Assembly: GCF_016862395.1 (NCBI RefSeq)
Contig: NZ_BOMW01000040.1
Span: forward strand, 16,274-80,273
Length of the DNA stretch: 64,000 nucleotides
Origin: Actinoplanes siamensis
GTDB lineage: Bacteria > Actinomycetota > Actinomycetes > Mycobacteriales > Micromonosporaceae
Direction: 5' to 3'
Shown here: positions 1-8,122 of the stretch, in pieces
Numbering within the stretch: the first letter of the stretch is position 1
Layout: every line of letters begins with the position of its first letter
Program-made: the position numbers and the translations under genes
Notes under the pieces: generated by a model
Told to the model about the DNA's origin: nothing
The model's database searches: none
What the model saw: only the letters and a program-made list of their open reading frames with translations

Positions 1-210
1 TGGGTGTCCATCCACCACGGCGGCGGGGTGGGCATCGGACGCAGCATCCACGCCGGCCAGGTGTGCGTGGCCGACGGGACCCGGCTGGCCGGGCAGAAGA
101 TCGAGCGGGTGCTGACCAACGACCCGGCGACGGGCGTGCTGCGCCACGTGGACGCAGGGTACGAATCCGCGTCCGCGTCCGGCGTGCGCATCCCGATGCG
201 CGATGAGTGA
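1..210 (+). CDS. hutU: Urocanate hydratase, C-terminal end (partial)
   Basis: The 3' end of a gene that begins left of the window. The frame is open from base 1 and reads VSIHHGGGVGIGRSIHAGQ, followed by a tail ending GVRIPMRDE. This matches the conserved C-terminus of urocanase, the NAD-dependent enzyme that hydrates urocanate to imidazolonepropionate in histidine breakdown. The next gene starts inside its last codons (ATGAGTGA, 8-nt overlap), and the rest of a hut operon follows on the same strand. Only about 69 residues are visible, so the catalytic core and NAD-binding part cannot be checked here. Confidence 0.93.
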   Translation, partial: WVSIHHGGGVGIGRSIHAGQVCVADGTRLAGQKIERVLTNDPATGVLRHVDAGYESASASGVRIPMRDE

Positions 211-1357
211 CTTCGCGGCCCTGTGGGCCGAGATCGCGGGGGTCGGCCGGGCGCCGGGCGGGGGCTATCTGCGGTACGCCCTGACGCCGCCGGAGCTGGC
301 CCTGCGCGACTGGTTCCGGGCACAGGCCGGGCGGCGCGGGATGGCAGTGACCGAGGACGGCAACGGGAACCTGTTCGCCTGGTGCTCGGAGCCGTGGGCC
401 GGCGGGACCGTGCTGACCGGGTCGCACTTCGACTCCGTACCGCACGGGGGTGGTTTCGACGGTCCTCTGGGGATCGTCAGCGCTTTCCTCGCGCTGGATC
501 GCATCGGCTACCACCGGAAGGTCGGTATCGGCGCGTTCGTCGAGGAGGAGGGCGGACGTTTCGGCGTACCGTGTCTGGGTTCCCGGCTTCTGACCGGCGC
601 GATCGCGCCGGACCGGGCCGCGGCGCTGCGTGACCGCGACGGAGTGACCTTCGGCGAGGCGCTCGGCGCGGCGCCGGCCGGGCACCTGCCACAGATCACC
701 AGGCTCAGCGCCTTCGTCGAGCTGCACATCGAGCAGGGCCGGGCCCTGACGACGCCGATCGGGGTGGCCAGCGCGATCTGGCCGCACGGCCGCTGGCGGA
801 TGGAGTTCACCGGGGCCGGCGACCACGCCGGCACCACCCGGATGACCGACCGCCGCGACCCGATGCTCACCTTCGCCCACACCGTGCTGGCCGCGAACGC
901 CGAGGCCCGCCTGATCGGGGCGCACGCCACCATGGGCCGGGTGGAGGCCGAGCCGAACGCCACGAACGCCATCCCGTCGCTGGTCCGCGGCTGGCTGGAC
1001 GCACGGGCCGCGGACACCGGCACGCTGGACCGGCTGCTGGAGGCGGTGATCAAGCAGGCCACCGAGCGGGCCGGGCGGGACGGCACCGAGCTCTCGGTGG
1101 TGGCCGAGTCGGTGACCGCCGAGGTGGCCTTCGACACCGAGCTGGCCCGGCGGCTGTCGGCGCTGCTCGGGGACGCGCCGATCCTGCCCACCGGGGCCGG
1201 GCACGACGCCGGGGTGCTGTCGGCGCACCTGCCGACGGCGATGCTCTTCGTCCGCAATCCGACAGGCGTGTCGCACGCGCCCGCGGAGGAGGCCGGCGTC
1301 GCCGACTGCGAGGCCGGGGTGGCCGCGCTGGCCCGCGTTCTGGAGGCGCTGACATGA
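203..1357 (+). CDS. M20-family amidohydrolase (allantoate amidohydrolase/N-carbamoylase type) in the hut operon
   Basis: A 384-residue cytosolic zinc hydrolase of the AllC/HyuC branch of peptidase family M20. The metal-ligand segments are in order: GSHFDSVPHGG (His/Asp, about residues 73-83), FVEEEGGRFG (Glu pair, about 111-120), LHIEQG (about 175) and a late SHAP His (about 356). A dimerisation-domain segment GAGDHAGTTRM lies near 205. It sits between hutU and hutF with 4-8-nt overlaps, so it is almost certainly co-translated with them. Known members remove carbamoyl or formyl groups from amino acids. Because hutF makes N-formylglutamate and no HutG-type deformylase is seen here, I infer that this protein releases formate from N-formyl-L-glutamate. 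The family call is firm; the substrate is inference. Confidence 0.82.
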   Translation: MSDFAALWAEIAGVGRAPGGGYLRYALTPPELALRDWFRAQAGRRGMAVTEDGNGNLFAWCSEPWAGGTVLTGSHFDSVPHGGGFDGPLGIVSAFLALDRIGYHRKVGIGAFVEEEGGRFGVPCLGSRLLTGAIAPDRAAALRDRDGVTFGEALGAAPAGHLPQITRLSAFVELHIEQGRALTTPIGVASAIWPHGRWRMEFTGAGDHAGTTRMTDRRDPMLTFAHTVLAANAEARLIGAHATMGRVEAEPNATNAIPSLVRGWLDARAADTGTLDRLLEAVIKQATERAGRDGTELSVVAESVTAEVAFDTELARRLSALLGDAPILPTGAGHDAGVLSAHLPTAMLFVRNPTGVSHAPAEEAGVADCEAGVAALARVLEALT

Positions 1358-2655
1358 CCATCTACCTGGCCGAATACGCCTGGGTCGGCGGGCGTGTCGA
1401 GCGCGACGTCCGGATCGAGGAGGAAGCCGGGCGCTTCTCCGGCGTCGAGATCGGGACGACGGACCGCTCCGGCACGAGGCTGGCCGGCCTGGTGCTCCCC
1501 GGATTCGCCAACGCCCACTCCCACGCCTTCCACCGGGCGCTGCGCGGCCGCACCCACCACGACCGGGGCGGTTTCTGGACCTGGCGCGACCTGATGTACC
1601 GGGTGGCCGGCCGCCTCGACCCGGACAACTACTTCGCCCTGGCCCGCGCGGTCTACGGCGAGATGGCGCTGGCCGGCGTCACCTGCGTCGGCGAGTTCCA
1701 CTACCTGCACCACGGCCCGGACGGCAGGCCCTACGCCGACCCCAACGCGATGGGCCACGCCCTGATCGAGGCGGCCCGTGCGGCGGGCATCCGGATCACC
1801 CTGCTGGACGCCGTCTACCTGACCTCCAGCGTCGACGGGAAGCCCCTGGAGGGGGTGCAGCGGCGGTTCGGCGACGGTGGCTACGAGGGCTGGCACGCGC
1901 GCTTCGAGCGGCTGCGCGACGGCGACGGCGCCCGGATCGGCGCGGCCCTGCACTCGGTACGCGCGGCTCCGGTGGACGGCATGGCGACATTCACGCACCG
2001 CACCGACGGGCTGCCGGTCCACGTGCACCTCTCCGAGCAGCCCGCCGAGAACGAGCAGTGCCGGGCCGTGCACGGTTGTTCGCCCGCCGAGCTGCTCGAC
2101 TCGATGGGCGTCTGGCAGTCGATGACCACGGCGGTGCACGCCACCCATCTGACCGGATCCGATCAGGGGCTGCTGGCCGGCGGGCACGTCTGCCTCTGTC
2201 CGACCACCGAGCGGGACCTGGCCGACGGCATCGGCCCGGCGCGGGCGCTCGCGGACGCCGGCGCCACGCTGACCCTGGGCAGCGACAGCCACGCGGTGAT
2301 CGACCTGTTCGAGGAGGCCCGCGGCGTGGAGCTGGACGAACGCCTGGCCACCCGGCGGCGCGGGCACTTCGGGGCGGCCGAGCTGATCGGCGCGGCCACC
2401 CGGGCCGGGCACGCGTCACTCGGCTGGCCGGACGCCGGGGAGATCGCCGTGGGGCGGCGGGCCGACCTGGTCGCGGTGTCGCTGTCCAGTCCGCGGACCG
2501 CCGGCGTCGACCCGGAGGGGCTGGTCTTCGCGGCGACCGCTGCCGACGTGACAGACGTGATCGCCGGCGGGCGCCCGGTGGTCGCTGCGGGGCGGCACCT
2601 GTCGATGGACGTTCCGGCCGCCCTGCGCACGGCGATCGCGGCGGTGCTGGCATGA
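1354..2655 (+). CDS. hutF: Formimidoylglutamate deiminase
   Basis: A 433-residue amidohydrolase-superfamily enzyme that hydrolyses N-formimino-L-glutamate to N-formyl-L-glutamate and ammonia, the fourth step of the five-step histidine pathway. Visible signatures are NAHSHAFHRALRG near residue 53 (the first metal-binding His pair in the HutF context), a VHLSEQPAENE segment, a HATHLT His near 264 and LGSDSHAVID near 310 (the metal-binding Asp). The length is typical for HutF. The start overlaps the M20 gene by 4 nt (ATGA), and its own stop overlaps hutI by 4 nt. Having hutF implies the deiminase route rather than the one-step HutG formiminoglutamase route. Confidence 0.93.
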   Translation: MTIYLAEYAWVGGRVERDVRIEEEAGRFSGVEIGTTDRSGTRLAGLVLPGFANAHSHAFHRALRGRTHHDRGGFWTWRDLMYRVAGRLDPDNYFALARAVYGEMALAGVTCVGEFHYLHHGPDGRPYADPNAMGHALIEAARAAGIRITLLDAVYLTSSVDGKPLEGVQRRFGDGGYEGWHARFERLRDGDGARIGAALHSVRAAPVDGMATFTHRTDGLPVHVHLSEQPAENEQCRAVHGCSPAELLDSMGVWQSMTTAVHATHLTGSDQGLLAGGHVCLCPTTERDLADGIGPARALADAGATLTLGSDSHAVIDLFEEARGVELDERLATRRRGHFGAAELIGAATRAGHASLGWPDAGEIAVGRRADLVAVSLSSPRTAGVDPEGLVFAATAADVTDVIAGGRPVVAAGRHLSMDVPAALRTAIAAVLA

Positions 2656-3878
2656 GCCTGCTGATCACGAACATCGGCGAGCTGTTCACCAACGACTCCC
2701 ACGCGCGGAGCCTGCCGGCCAGCGCCGCGGTGGTGCTGGACGGCGAGCGGATCGCCTGGGTCGGGGCGGCCGCCGACGCCCCGGCCGCCGACGAGCGGAT
2801 CGACGCGGACGGCGCGGCGGTGCTGCCCGGGTTCGTGGACAGCCACGCGCACCTGATGTTCGCCGGGGACCGGGCCGCCGAATTCGGCGCGCGGATGGCC
2901 GGTGAGCCGTACACCGGAGGCGGGATCCGGACCACTGTCGGCGCCACCCGCGCCGCGAGCGACGAGGAGCTCCGCGGCAATGCGCGGCGCCTGGTCCGCG
3001 AGGCGCTGCGGCAGGGCTCCACCACCATCGAGATCAAGTCGGGGTACGGCCTGAACGTGCCGGACGAGGCGCGGTCGCTGCGGATCGCGTCGGAATTCAC
3101 AGCCGAGACCACGTTCCTCGGGGCGCACGTGGTGCCGGCCGAGTTCCGGGACCGCCCGGACGACTACGTCGCCCTGGTCTGCGGGCCGATGCTGGCGCTG
3201 GCCGCGCCGCACGCCAGGTGGGTGGACGCGTTCGTCGAGCGGGGCGCCTTCGACGAGGACCAGGCCCGCGCGATCCTGTCCTGCGGCAAGGAGCGGGGCC
3301 TCGGCGTGCGGGTGCACGGCAACCAGCTCGCCCCGGGACCGGGCGTGCGGCTGGCCGTCGAGCTCGGCGCGGCCAGCGTGGACCACTGCACACACCTGAG
3401 CGACGCGGACCTGGCGGCGCTGACCTCGACGAGGGTGGAGTGCATGTGCCACGACGGCTGGGACACCACGGTGGCCACGCTGCTGCCGGGCGCGGAGTTC
3501 TCCACCCGGTCGCCCTATCCGGACGCCCGGCGCCTGATCGACGCGGGGGCGACCGTGGCGCTGGCGACCGACTGCAACCCCGGGTCGTCGTACACCTCGT
3601 CGATGTCGTTCTGCATCGCTCTCGCGGTCCGCGAGATGCGGATGACCCCGGCCGAGGCGGTCCGCGCCGCGACCCTGGGCGGCGCGCGGGCCCTGCGCCG
3701 CGACGACATCGGGGTGATCCGCCCCGGCGCGCGCGCCGACCTGCTGATCCTCGACGCCCCCTCGCACCTGCACCTGGCCTACCGGCCGGGCGTCCCGTTG
3801 ATCCGCACCGTGATCGAAGCCGGCCGCGCCGTCTTCACCACCGATTCATCCAGTACGCCCGACGGAGTGCCACAATGA
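2652..3878 (+). CDS. hutI: Imidazolonepropionase
   Basis: Hydrolyses 4-imidazolone-5-propionate to N-formimino-L-glutamate, the third step of histidine degradation. The 408-residue product has DSHAHLMFAGDR near residue 60 (the HxH metal site), EIKSGYGL near 120, an HGNQLAPGPG segment near 218 and ATDCNPGSS near 298 (metal Asp and substrate loop). The frame is open far upstream of the start, but the ATG at 2652 is chosen because it gives the family N-terminus and a 4-nt ATGA overlap with hutF. The stop overlaps hutH in the same way. Cytosolic. Confidence 0.95.
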   Translation: MSLLITNIGELFTNDSHARSLPASAAVVLDGERIAWVGAAADAPAADERIDADGAAVLPGFVDSHAHLMFAGDRAAEFGARMAGEPYTGGGIRTTVGATRAASDEELRGNARRLVREALRQGSTTIEIKSGYGLNVPDEARSLRIASEFTAETTFLGAHVVPAEFRDRPDDYVALVCGPMLALAAPHARWVDAFVERGAFDEDQARAILSCGKERGLGVRVHGNQLAPGPGVRLAVELGAASVDHCTHLSDADLAALTSTRVECMCHDGWDTTVATLLPGAEFSTRSPYPDARRLIDAGATVALATDCNPGSSYTSSMSFCIALAVREMRMTPAEAVRAATLGGARALRRDDIGVIRPGARADLLILDAPSHLHLAYRPGVPLIRTVIEAGRAVFTTDSSSTPDGVPQ

Positions 3879-5410
3879 CCGTTATTGTTCAGCCCACTGG
3901 GATCGACCCCGCCGACGTCCTCGCCGTGGCGCGCGGCAACGCGCCGGTCGAGCTCTCTCCCGCCGCCGTCGAGGCGATGGCCACCAGCCGCGCCATCGTG
4001 GACGGCATCGAAGCCTCCGGCCGTCCGGTCTACGGGGTCTCCACCGGTTTCGGCGCGCTCGCCAGCACCTCGATCGAGCCGGAACGCCGGGCCGAGCTGC
4101 AGCACGCGCTGATCCGCTCGCACGCCGCCGGGGTCGGCGCGCCGATGCCCCGCGAAGTGGTGCGCGCGATGATGCTGCTGCGGGTGCGCTCGCTCGCGAT
4201 GGGCCGGTCCGGGGTGCGGCCGGCGCTCGCCCAGGGCCTGGTCGACCTGCTCAACCACGACATCACCCCGTGGGTGCCGGAGCACGGCTCGCTGGGCGCC
4301 TCGGGCGACCTGGCGCCGCTCGCGCACTGCGCGATCGTGCTGCTCGGTGAGGGCTGGGTGCTGGGCAAGGACGGCGCCCGGATGAGCGCCGCCGAGGCGC
4401 TGCACGCGGCCGGGCTGCGCCCGCTGGAGCTGGCCGCCAAGGAGGGGCTGGCGCTGATCAACGGCACCGACGGGATGCTCGGCATGCTGCTGCTGGCCAT
4501 CGCGGACGCGGCGCACCTGTTCACCATGGCCGACGTGACCGCGGCGCTGGCCACCGAGGCGATGCTCGGCTCGGAACGGCCGTTCCTGCCCGAGCTGCAC
4601 GCGATCCGGCCGCATCCGGGTCAGGCGGCGTCCGCCGCGAACATCCTGCGCCTGCTGCAGGACTCCGCCATCATGGACTCGCACCGGCACGATCTGGCGC
4701 ACGCGGTGCAGGACGCCTACTCGATCCGCTGCGCGCCCCAGGTCGCCGGGGCGGCGCGGGACACCCTCGATTTCGTCCGGACCACCGCCGCCCGCGAACT
4801 CGTCTCGGTGGTGGACAACCCGGTCGTGCTGCCGGACGGCCGGGTCGAGTCGACGGGCAACTTCCACGGCGCCCCGCTCGGGTTCGCCGCCGACTTCCTG
4901 GCCATCGCCGCGGCCGAGGTGGGCGCGATCGCCGAGCGCCGCGTGGACCGGCTGCTCGACGTGACCCGCAGCCGCGACCTGCCGCCGTTCCTCTCCCCGG
5001 ACGCCGGGGTCAACTCGGGACTGATGATCGCCCAGTACACCGCTGCCGGCATCGTGGCGGAGAACCGCCGCCTGGCCGGACCGGCGTCCGTCGACTCGCT
5101 GCCGACCAGCGGCATGCAGGAGGACCACGTGTCGATGGGCTGGGCGGCCACCAAGAAGCTGCGCACCGTCCTGGACAACCTGACCAGCCTGCTCGCGGTC
5201 GAGCTACTCGCCGCGGTGCGCGGCCTGCAGCTGCGCCTCCCGATCACGCCGTCCCCGGCCGGGCGGGCCGCGATCGCCGCGGTGGAGCCGTTCGCCGGAC
5301 AGCCGGGGCCGGACGTCTTCCTGGCGCCGGTCCTGGAACAGACCCGGGCGGTGATCTCCGGGCCGGGCCTGCGCGCGACGATCGAGGCCGCGACCGCTCC
5401 GCTCAGCTGA
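3875..5410 (+). CDS. hutH: Histidine ammonia-lyase
   Basis: Converts L-histidine to trans-urocanate and ammonia, the entry step of the pathway. The 511-residue protein carries the Ala-Ser-Gly triad (residues 142-144, in GASGDLAPL) that cyclises into the MIO electrophile. It also has the N-terminal VYGVSTGFG catalytic Tyr segment (Tyr53) and later QDAYSIRCAPQ and ENRRLAGPAS segments typical of the aromatic ammonia-lyase family. The length matches bacterial HutH. The start overlaps hutI by 4 nt, so hutU to hutH form one translationally coupled unit. No clear rho-independent terminator follows; the next gene is convergent. Confidence 0.96.
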   Translation: MTVIVQPTGIDPADVLAVARGNAPVELSPAAVEAMATSRAIVDGIEASGRPVYGVSTGFGALASTSIEPERRAELQHALIRSHAAGVGAPMPREVVRAMMLLRVRSLAMGRSGVRPALAQGLVDLLNHDITPWVPEHGSLGASGDLAPLAHCAIVLLGEGWVLGKDGARMSAAEALHAAGLRPLELAAKEGLALINGTDGMLGMLLLAIADAAHLFTMADVTAALATEAMLGSERPFLPELHAIRPHPGQAASAANILRLLQDSAIMDSHRHDLAHAVQDAYSIRCAPQVAGAARDTLDFVRTTAARELVSVVDNPVVLPDGRVESTGNFHGAPLGFAADFLAIAAAEVGAIAERRVDRLLDVTRSRDLPPFLSPDAGVNSGLMIAQYTAAGIVAENRRLAGPASVDSLPTSGMQEDHVSMGWAATKKLRTVLDNLTSLLAVELLAAVRGLQLRLPITPSPAGRAAIAAVEPFAGQPGPDVFLAPVLEQTRAVISGPGLRATIEAATAPLS

Positions 5411-5495
5411 TTCCCCGGCTCACCCCGACGCCCGCCCGCCGGTCTCCCGGCGCCCCGACGCCCGGCGCTGGCGGACACCGGTCCTCCGGCTCCTC

Positions 5496-5903
5496 TCAAC
5501 GGCCGGATCCGGCCGCGGCGGGGGTCCGGGTGGCGGCGTATCGCCGCAGCTCCGGCACCGCCCGCAGGACCACCGCGACGGTGACCACGGTGAGCACGCC
5601 GCCGGCCCCGATCGTCACCCGCGGGCCGGCCAGCGCGCCGATCGCGCCGTGCAGCAGGTTCGCCAGTTGCGGGCCGCCGACCAGCACGACCGTCATCGCC
5701 CCGGAGATCCGGCCGCGCATCGCGTCGTCCGTGCAGGCCTGGGTGATGGCGTTGCGGAAGGTGCTGAGCACGAAGTTGGCCGCGCCGCCGAGCGCCAGCA
5801 CGGCAAACGCCGCGACCAGGCTGAACGAGCCACCGGCCGCGGCCACCAGCGAGGCCGTCCAGATGCGACGGAGCGCCGGGATCGCCAGTGGGCGCCGGTC
5901 CAT
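5496..5903 (-). pseudogene. MFS transporter remnant with a large internal deletion
   Basis: A 135-residue open frame that joins the extreme N-terminus of an MFS exporter (IPALRRIWTASLVAAAGGSF, residues 8-27) directly to a late segment (VLALGGAANFVLSTFRNAIT, about 35-54). The usual ~250-280 intervening residues are missing. Family members of this type (enterobactin-exporter-like MFS_3) are about 400-430 residues with 12 helices; only about four are left. The frame is intact and starts with a 4-nt ATGA overlap with the upstream regulator, so it is probably still translated. Transport function is very unlikely. I call it a deletion derivative rather than a real small transporter. Confidence 0.72.
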
Positions 5904-6616
5904 CACGAGCCCGCCGGCTCGTCGAGGGCGACCACGTCGGCGACGACCACCGCCACGTTGTCCGGAGCCCGGTACGCGTAGGCCCGCTGGATCAGGTCCT
6001 CGACCACCTGCCGCGGAGCCCCCGGCACACTCAGCGCCTCCCGCAGCTCCCCGGCTGGCACAACCGTGGAGAGGCCGTCCGTGCACAGCAGATACCGGTC
6101 GCCGGCGAGGGTCTCCAGCGGCCGCAGCGCGCCGACCGCGGCCCGGCCCACCCGGTCACCGAGGCCGCGCATCCCGTCGGCCACCGCGAGCAGACGCGAT
6201 CCGGCGTACGCGTAATCGTCGTTGGTGTCGCGCACCGGGCCGGGGCGGGCGCTCGCCGCGCACCGCAACCCGAGGGTGACCCGGGCGGCGGCCCGGCCGG
6301 ACAGGTGATCCACCAGGAAGCCGGCCAGGCGGCCACGGGCGGCCGTCTCCGCCTCGATCTGCGCCCAGTACCGGGCCACCGCCCCGGCCGCCTCGTCCGG
6401 CGGCAGGTCGCAGACCTGCGCGATCCGGGCCAGCGGCATGCCGAGACGGCGCAGCCAGGCGATCAGCCGGGCACGGTCGAGCTGACCCTCCGCATAGGAG
6501 CGGTAGCCGGACGACTCGTCCACCGCCGCCGGCCGGAGCAGACCGAACTTGTCGTAGAGCCGGAGAGCCCGCGGAGAGAGCCGGGTGATCCGGGCGAACT
6601 CGCTGATCGAGAGCAT
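5903..6616 (-). CDS. MerR-family regulator fused to a shortened PP2C phosphatase domain
   Basis: A 237-residue protein. Residues 1-70 are a MerR winged-helix DNA-binding domain (SISEFARITRLSPRALRLYD) and 75-105 its helical linker. Residues 118-231 look like a PP2C Ser/Thr phosphatase, with the N-terminal strand plus VRDTNDDYAYAGSRLLAVADG (residues 128-148) followed almost at once by the C-terminal half GDRYLLCTDGLS (172-183) and APDNVAVVVADV. About 110 residues between these halves, including the family's GTT and GDSR motifs, are absent, so catalysis is doubtful. It heads a two-gene unit with the deleted MFS gene. The promoter just upstream has MerR-type geometry, suggesting autoregulation. 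Confidence 0.75.
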   Translation of the reverse strand: MLSISEFARITRLSPRALRLYDKFGLLRPAAVDESSGYRSYAEGQLDRARLIAWLRRLGMPLARIAQVCDLPPDEAAGAVARYWAQIEAETAARGRLAGFLVDHLSGRAAARVTLGLRCAASARPGPVRDTNDDYAYAGSRLLAVADGMRGLGDRVGRAAVGALRPLETLAGDRYLLCTDGLSTVVPAGELREALSVPGAPRQVVEDLIQRAYAYRAPDNVAVVVADVVALDEPAGS

Positions 6617-6623
6617 GACGTCG

Positions 6624-6654
6624 ATGCTGGACCTTGACGCGGGGGCAAAGTCAA
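6624..6654 (-). promoter_or_regulatory. Candidate MerR-type operator/promoter
   Basis: Read on the minus strand, a -35 box TTGACT (6654-6649) and a -10-like CAGCAT (6629-6624) are separated by 19 nt. The overlong spacer contains the other half of a TTGAC...GTCAA dyad. The 19-20-bp spacer with a dyad between the boxes is the hallmark of promoters that MerR proteins untwist on activation. It lies 8 nt before the start codon of the adjacent MerR-type gene. Confidence 0.5.
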
Positions 6655-6695
6655 CCCGCTCCGCCGGCCCGCCTGCGGATCACCCGAGGCATGCC

Positions 6696-7310
6696 CTAGC
6701 GGGGCAGCTCCTTGGCGATGACCTTGGCCAGCTCCCGGAACGCCTTGCCGCGGTGGCTGATCGCGTCCTTCTCGGCCGGGCTCAGCTCCGCGTTGGTGCG
6801 GTCCTGGCCGTCGCCGACGAAGATCGGGTCGTACCCGAAACCGCCCTCCCCGCGCCGCGCCCGCAGCAACCGCCCGGACTGCCGGCCCTCGACCAGGTGC
6901 TCGCGGCCGTTCGGCAGGACCAGGGCGGCAGCGCAGACGAACGCCCCGCCGCGGTGCTCGTCGCCGACGTCGCTGATCTGGGCGAGCAGCAGGTCCAGGT
7001 TGGCCGCGTCGTCGCCGTGCCGGCCGGACCAGCGGGCGCTGAACACGCCCGGCATGCCGTTGAGCGCGTGCGCGGCGATGCCGGAGTCGTCCGCGACGGT
7101 GGGCAGGCCGGTCCGCTTGGCGCCCTCACGGGCCTTGATCAACGCGTTCTCGCCGAAGGTCAGACCGGTCTCCGGGACCTCCGGGTAGCCCGGGAAGTCG
7201 CCCAGGCCGACCAGCTCGATCCGGCTCATGCCGAGCGCGGCGTCGAGGATGCGTTGCAGCTCGACCAGCTTCTTCTTGTTCGCCGTGGCGAGCAGAAGCC
7301 GGGAACTCAT
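6696..7310 (-). CDS. rdgB: Non-canonical purine NTP pyrophosphatase (RdgB/HAM1)
   Basis: Hydrolyses dITP, ITP and XTP to monophosphates, keeping deaminated purines out of DNA and RNA. The 204-residue product has the N-terminal LLATANKKKLVELQRI segment (phosphate-binding TxNxxK), LTFGENALIKAREG, VADDSGIAAHALNGMPGV and the C-terminal GFGYDPIF and SHRGKAF signatures. The length is standard. It lies downstream of rph on the same strand with a 73-nt gap; the rph-rdgB pairing is widely conserved in actinobacteria. Cytosolic. Confidence 0.95.
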   Translation of the reverse strand: MSSRLLLATANKKKLVELQRILDAALGMSRIELVGLGDFPGYPEVPETGLTFGENALIKAREGAKRTGLPTVADDSGIAAHALNGMPGVFSARWSGRHGDDAANLDLLLAQISDVGDEHRGGAFVCAAALVLPNGREHLVEGRQSGRLLRARRGEGGFGYDPIFVGDGQDRTNAELSPAEKDAISHRGKAFRELAKVIAKELPR

Positions 7311-7383
7311 GCCACCCCTCCGTTTCGCTCCGGGGCGCCCTGAGTTCGGCCATCGAGCCCGATGATGAACTGTTTCCGGTCGC

Positions 7384-8112
7384 TCACCGGGCGAGCGCCT
7401 TCTGCTGCGCGGCGTTCAGCTCGGCACACCCGAGGACGCCGAGGTCCAGCATGGCGTCCAGCTGGGCGCGGCGGAACACGCCGTTCTCCCCGGTGCCCTG
7501 CACCTCGACGAAGTCGCCCGCTCCGGTGCAGACCACGTTCATGTCGACCTCGGCGGCGACGTCCTCCTCGTACATCAAGTCGAGTCTCGCCTCGCCACCG
7601 ATCATGCCGACGCTGACCGCCTGGATGGAGGTGTGCAGCACCTTTTCGATCTTGCCGGCCAGCGCCTTGCGCGCGGCCAGCCAGGAGACCGCGTCGTGCA
7701 GCGCGACGTAGGCGCCGGTGATCGCCGCGGTGCGGGTGCCGCCGTCGGCCTGCAGCACGTCGCAGTCCAGAACTATCGAGTTCTCCCCGAGCGCCTTGAG
7801 GTCGATGCAGGCCCGCAGGCTGCGCCCGATCAGGCGGGAGATCTCCTGGGTGCGCCCGCCGACCTTGCCCTTGACGCTCTCCCGGTCACCACGGGTGTTC
7901 GTGGCGCGGGGCAGCATCGCATACTCCGCGGTGAGCCAGCCGAGGCCGGAGCCCTTGCGCCAGCGCGGCACCCCCTCGGTGACGCTCGCGGTGCAGAGCA
8001 CTCGCGTGTTGCCGAACTCCACCAGCACCGATCCCTCGGGGTGGATGCTCCAATGCCGGGTCAGCGTCACCGGTCGCAGCTGGTCGGCCGCTCGGCCGTC
8101 GGGTCGCGCCAT
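7384..8112 (-). CDS. rph: Ribonuclease PH
   Basis: A phosphorolytic 3'-5' exoribonuclease that trims tRNA 3' ends. The 242-residue protein shows the family start RPDGRAADQLRPVTL, an Arg-rich RNA-binding stretch GDRESVKGKVGGRTQEI, the phosphate-site region LDCDVLQADGGTRTAAITGA and the SVGMIGGEARLDLMYEED segment with conserved acidic residues. It would act as a cytosolic hexamer. The ATG at 8112 is the start. Upstream on the same strand, 10 nt away, a glycosyltransferase gene ends, suggesting co-transcription with it and rdgB. Confidence 0.96.
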   Translation of the reverse strand: MARPDGRAADQLRPVTLTRHWSIHPEGSVLVEFGNTRVLCTASVTEGVPRWRKGSGLGWLTAEYAMLPRATNTRGDRESVKGKVGGRTQEISRLIGRSLRACIDLKALGENSIVLDCDVLQADGGTRTAAITGAYVALHDAVSWLAARKALAGKIEKVLHTSIQAVSVGMIGGEARLDLMYEEDVAAEVDMNVVCTGAGDFVEVQGTGENGVFRRAQLDAMLDLGVLGCAELNAAQQKALAR

Positions 8113-8122
8113 GACCCCAACC

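Noticed and set aside
508..2412. Long minus-strand frame across hut genes
   Set aside because: Antisense to firmly identified hut genes; Arg/Pro/Val-rich product without motifs, a known effect of high G+C third positions.
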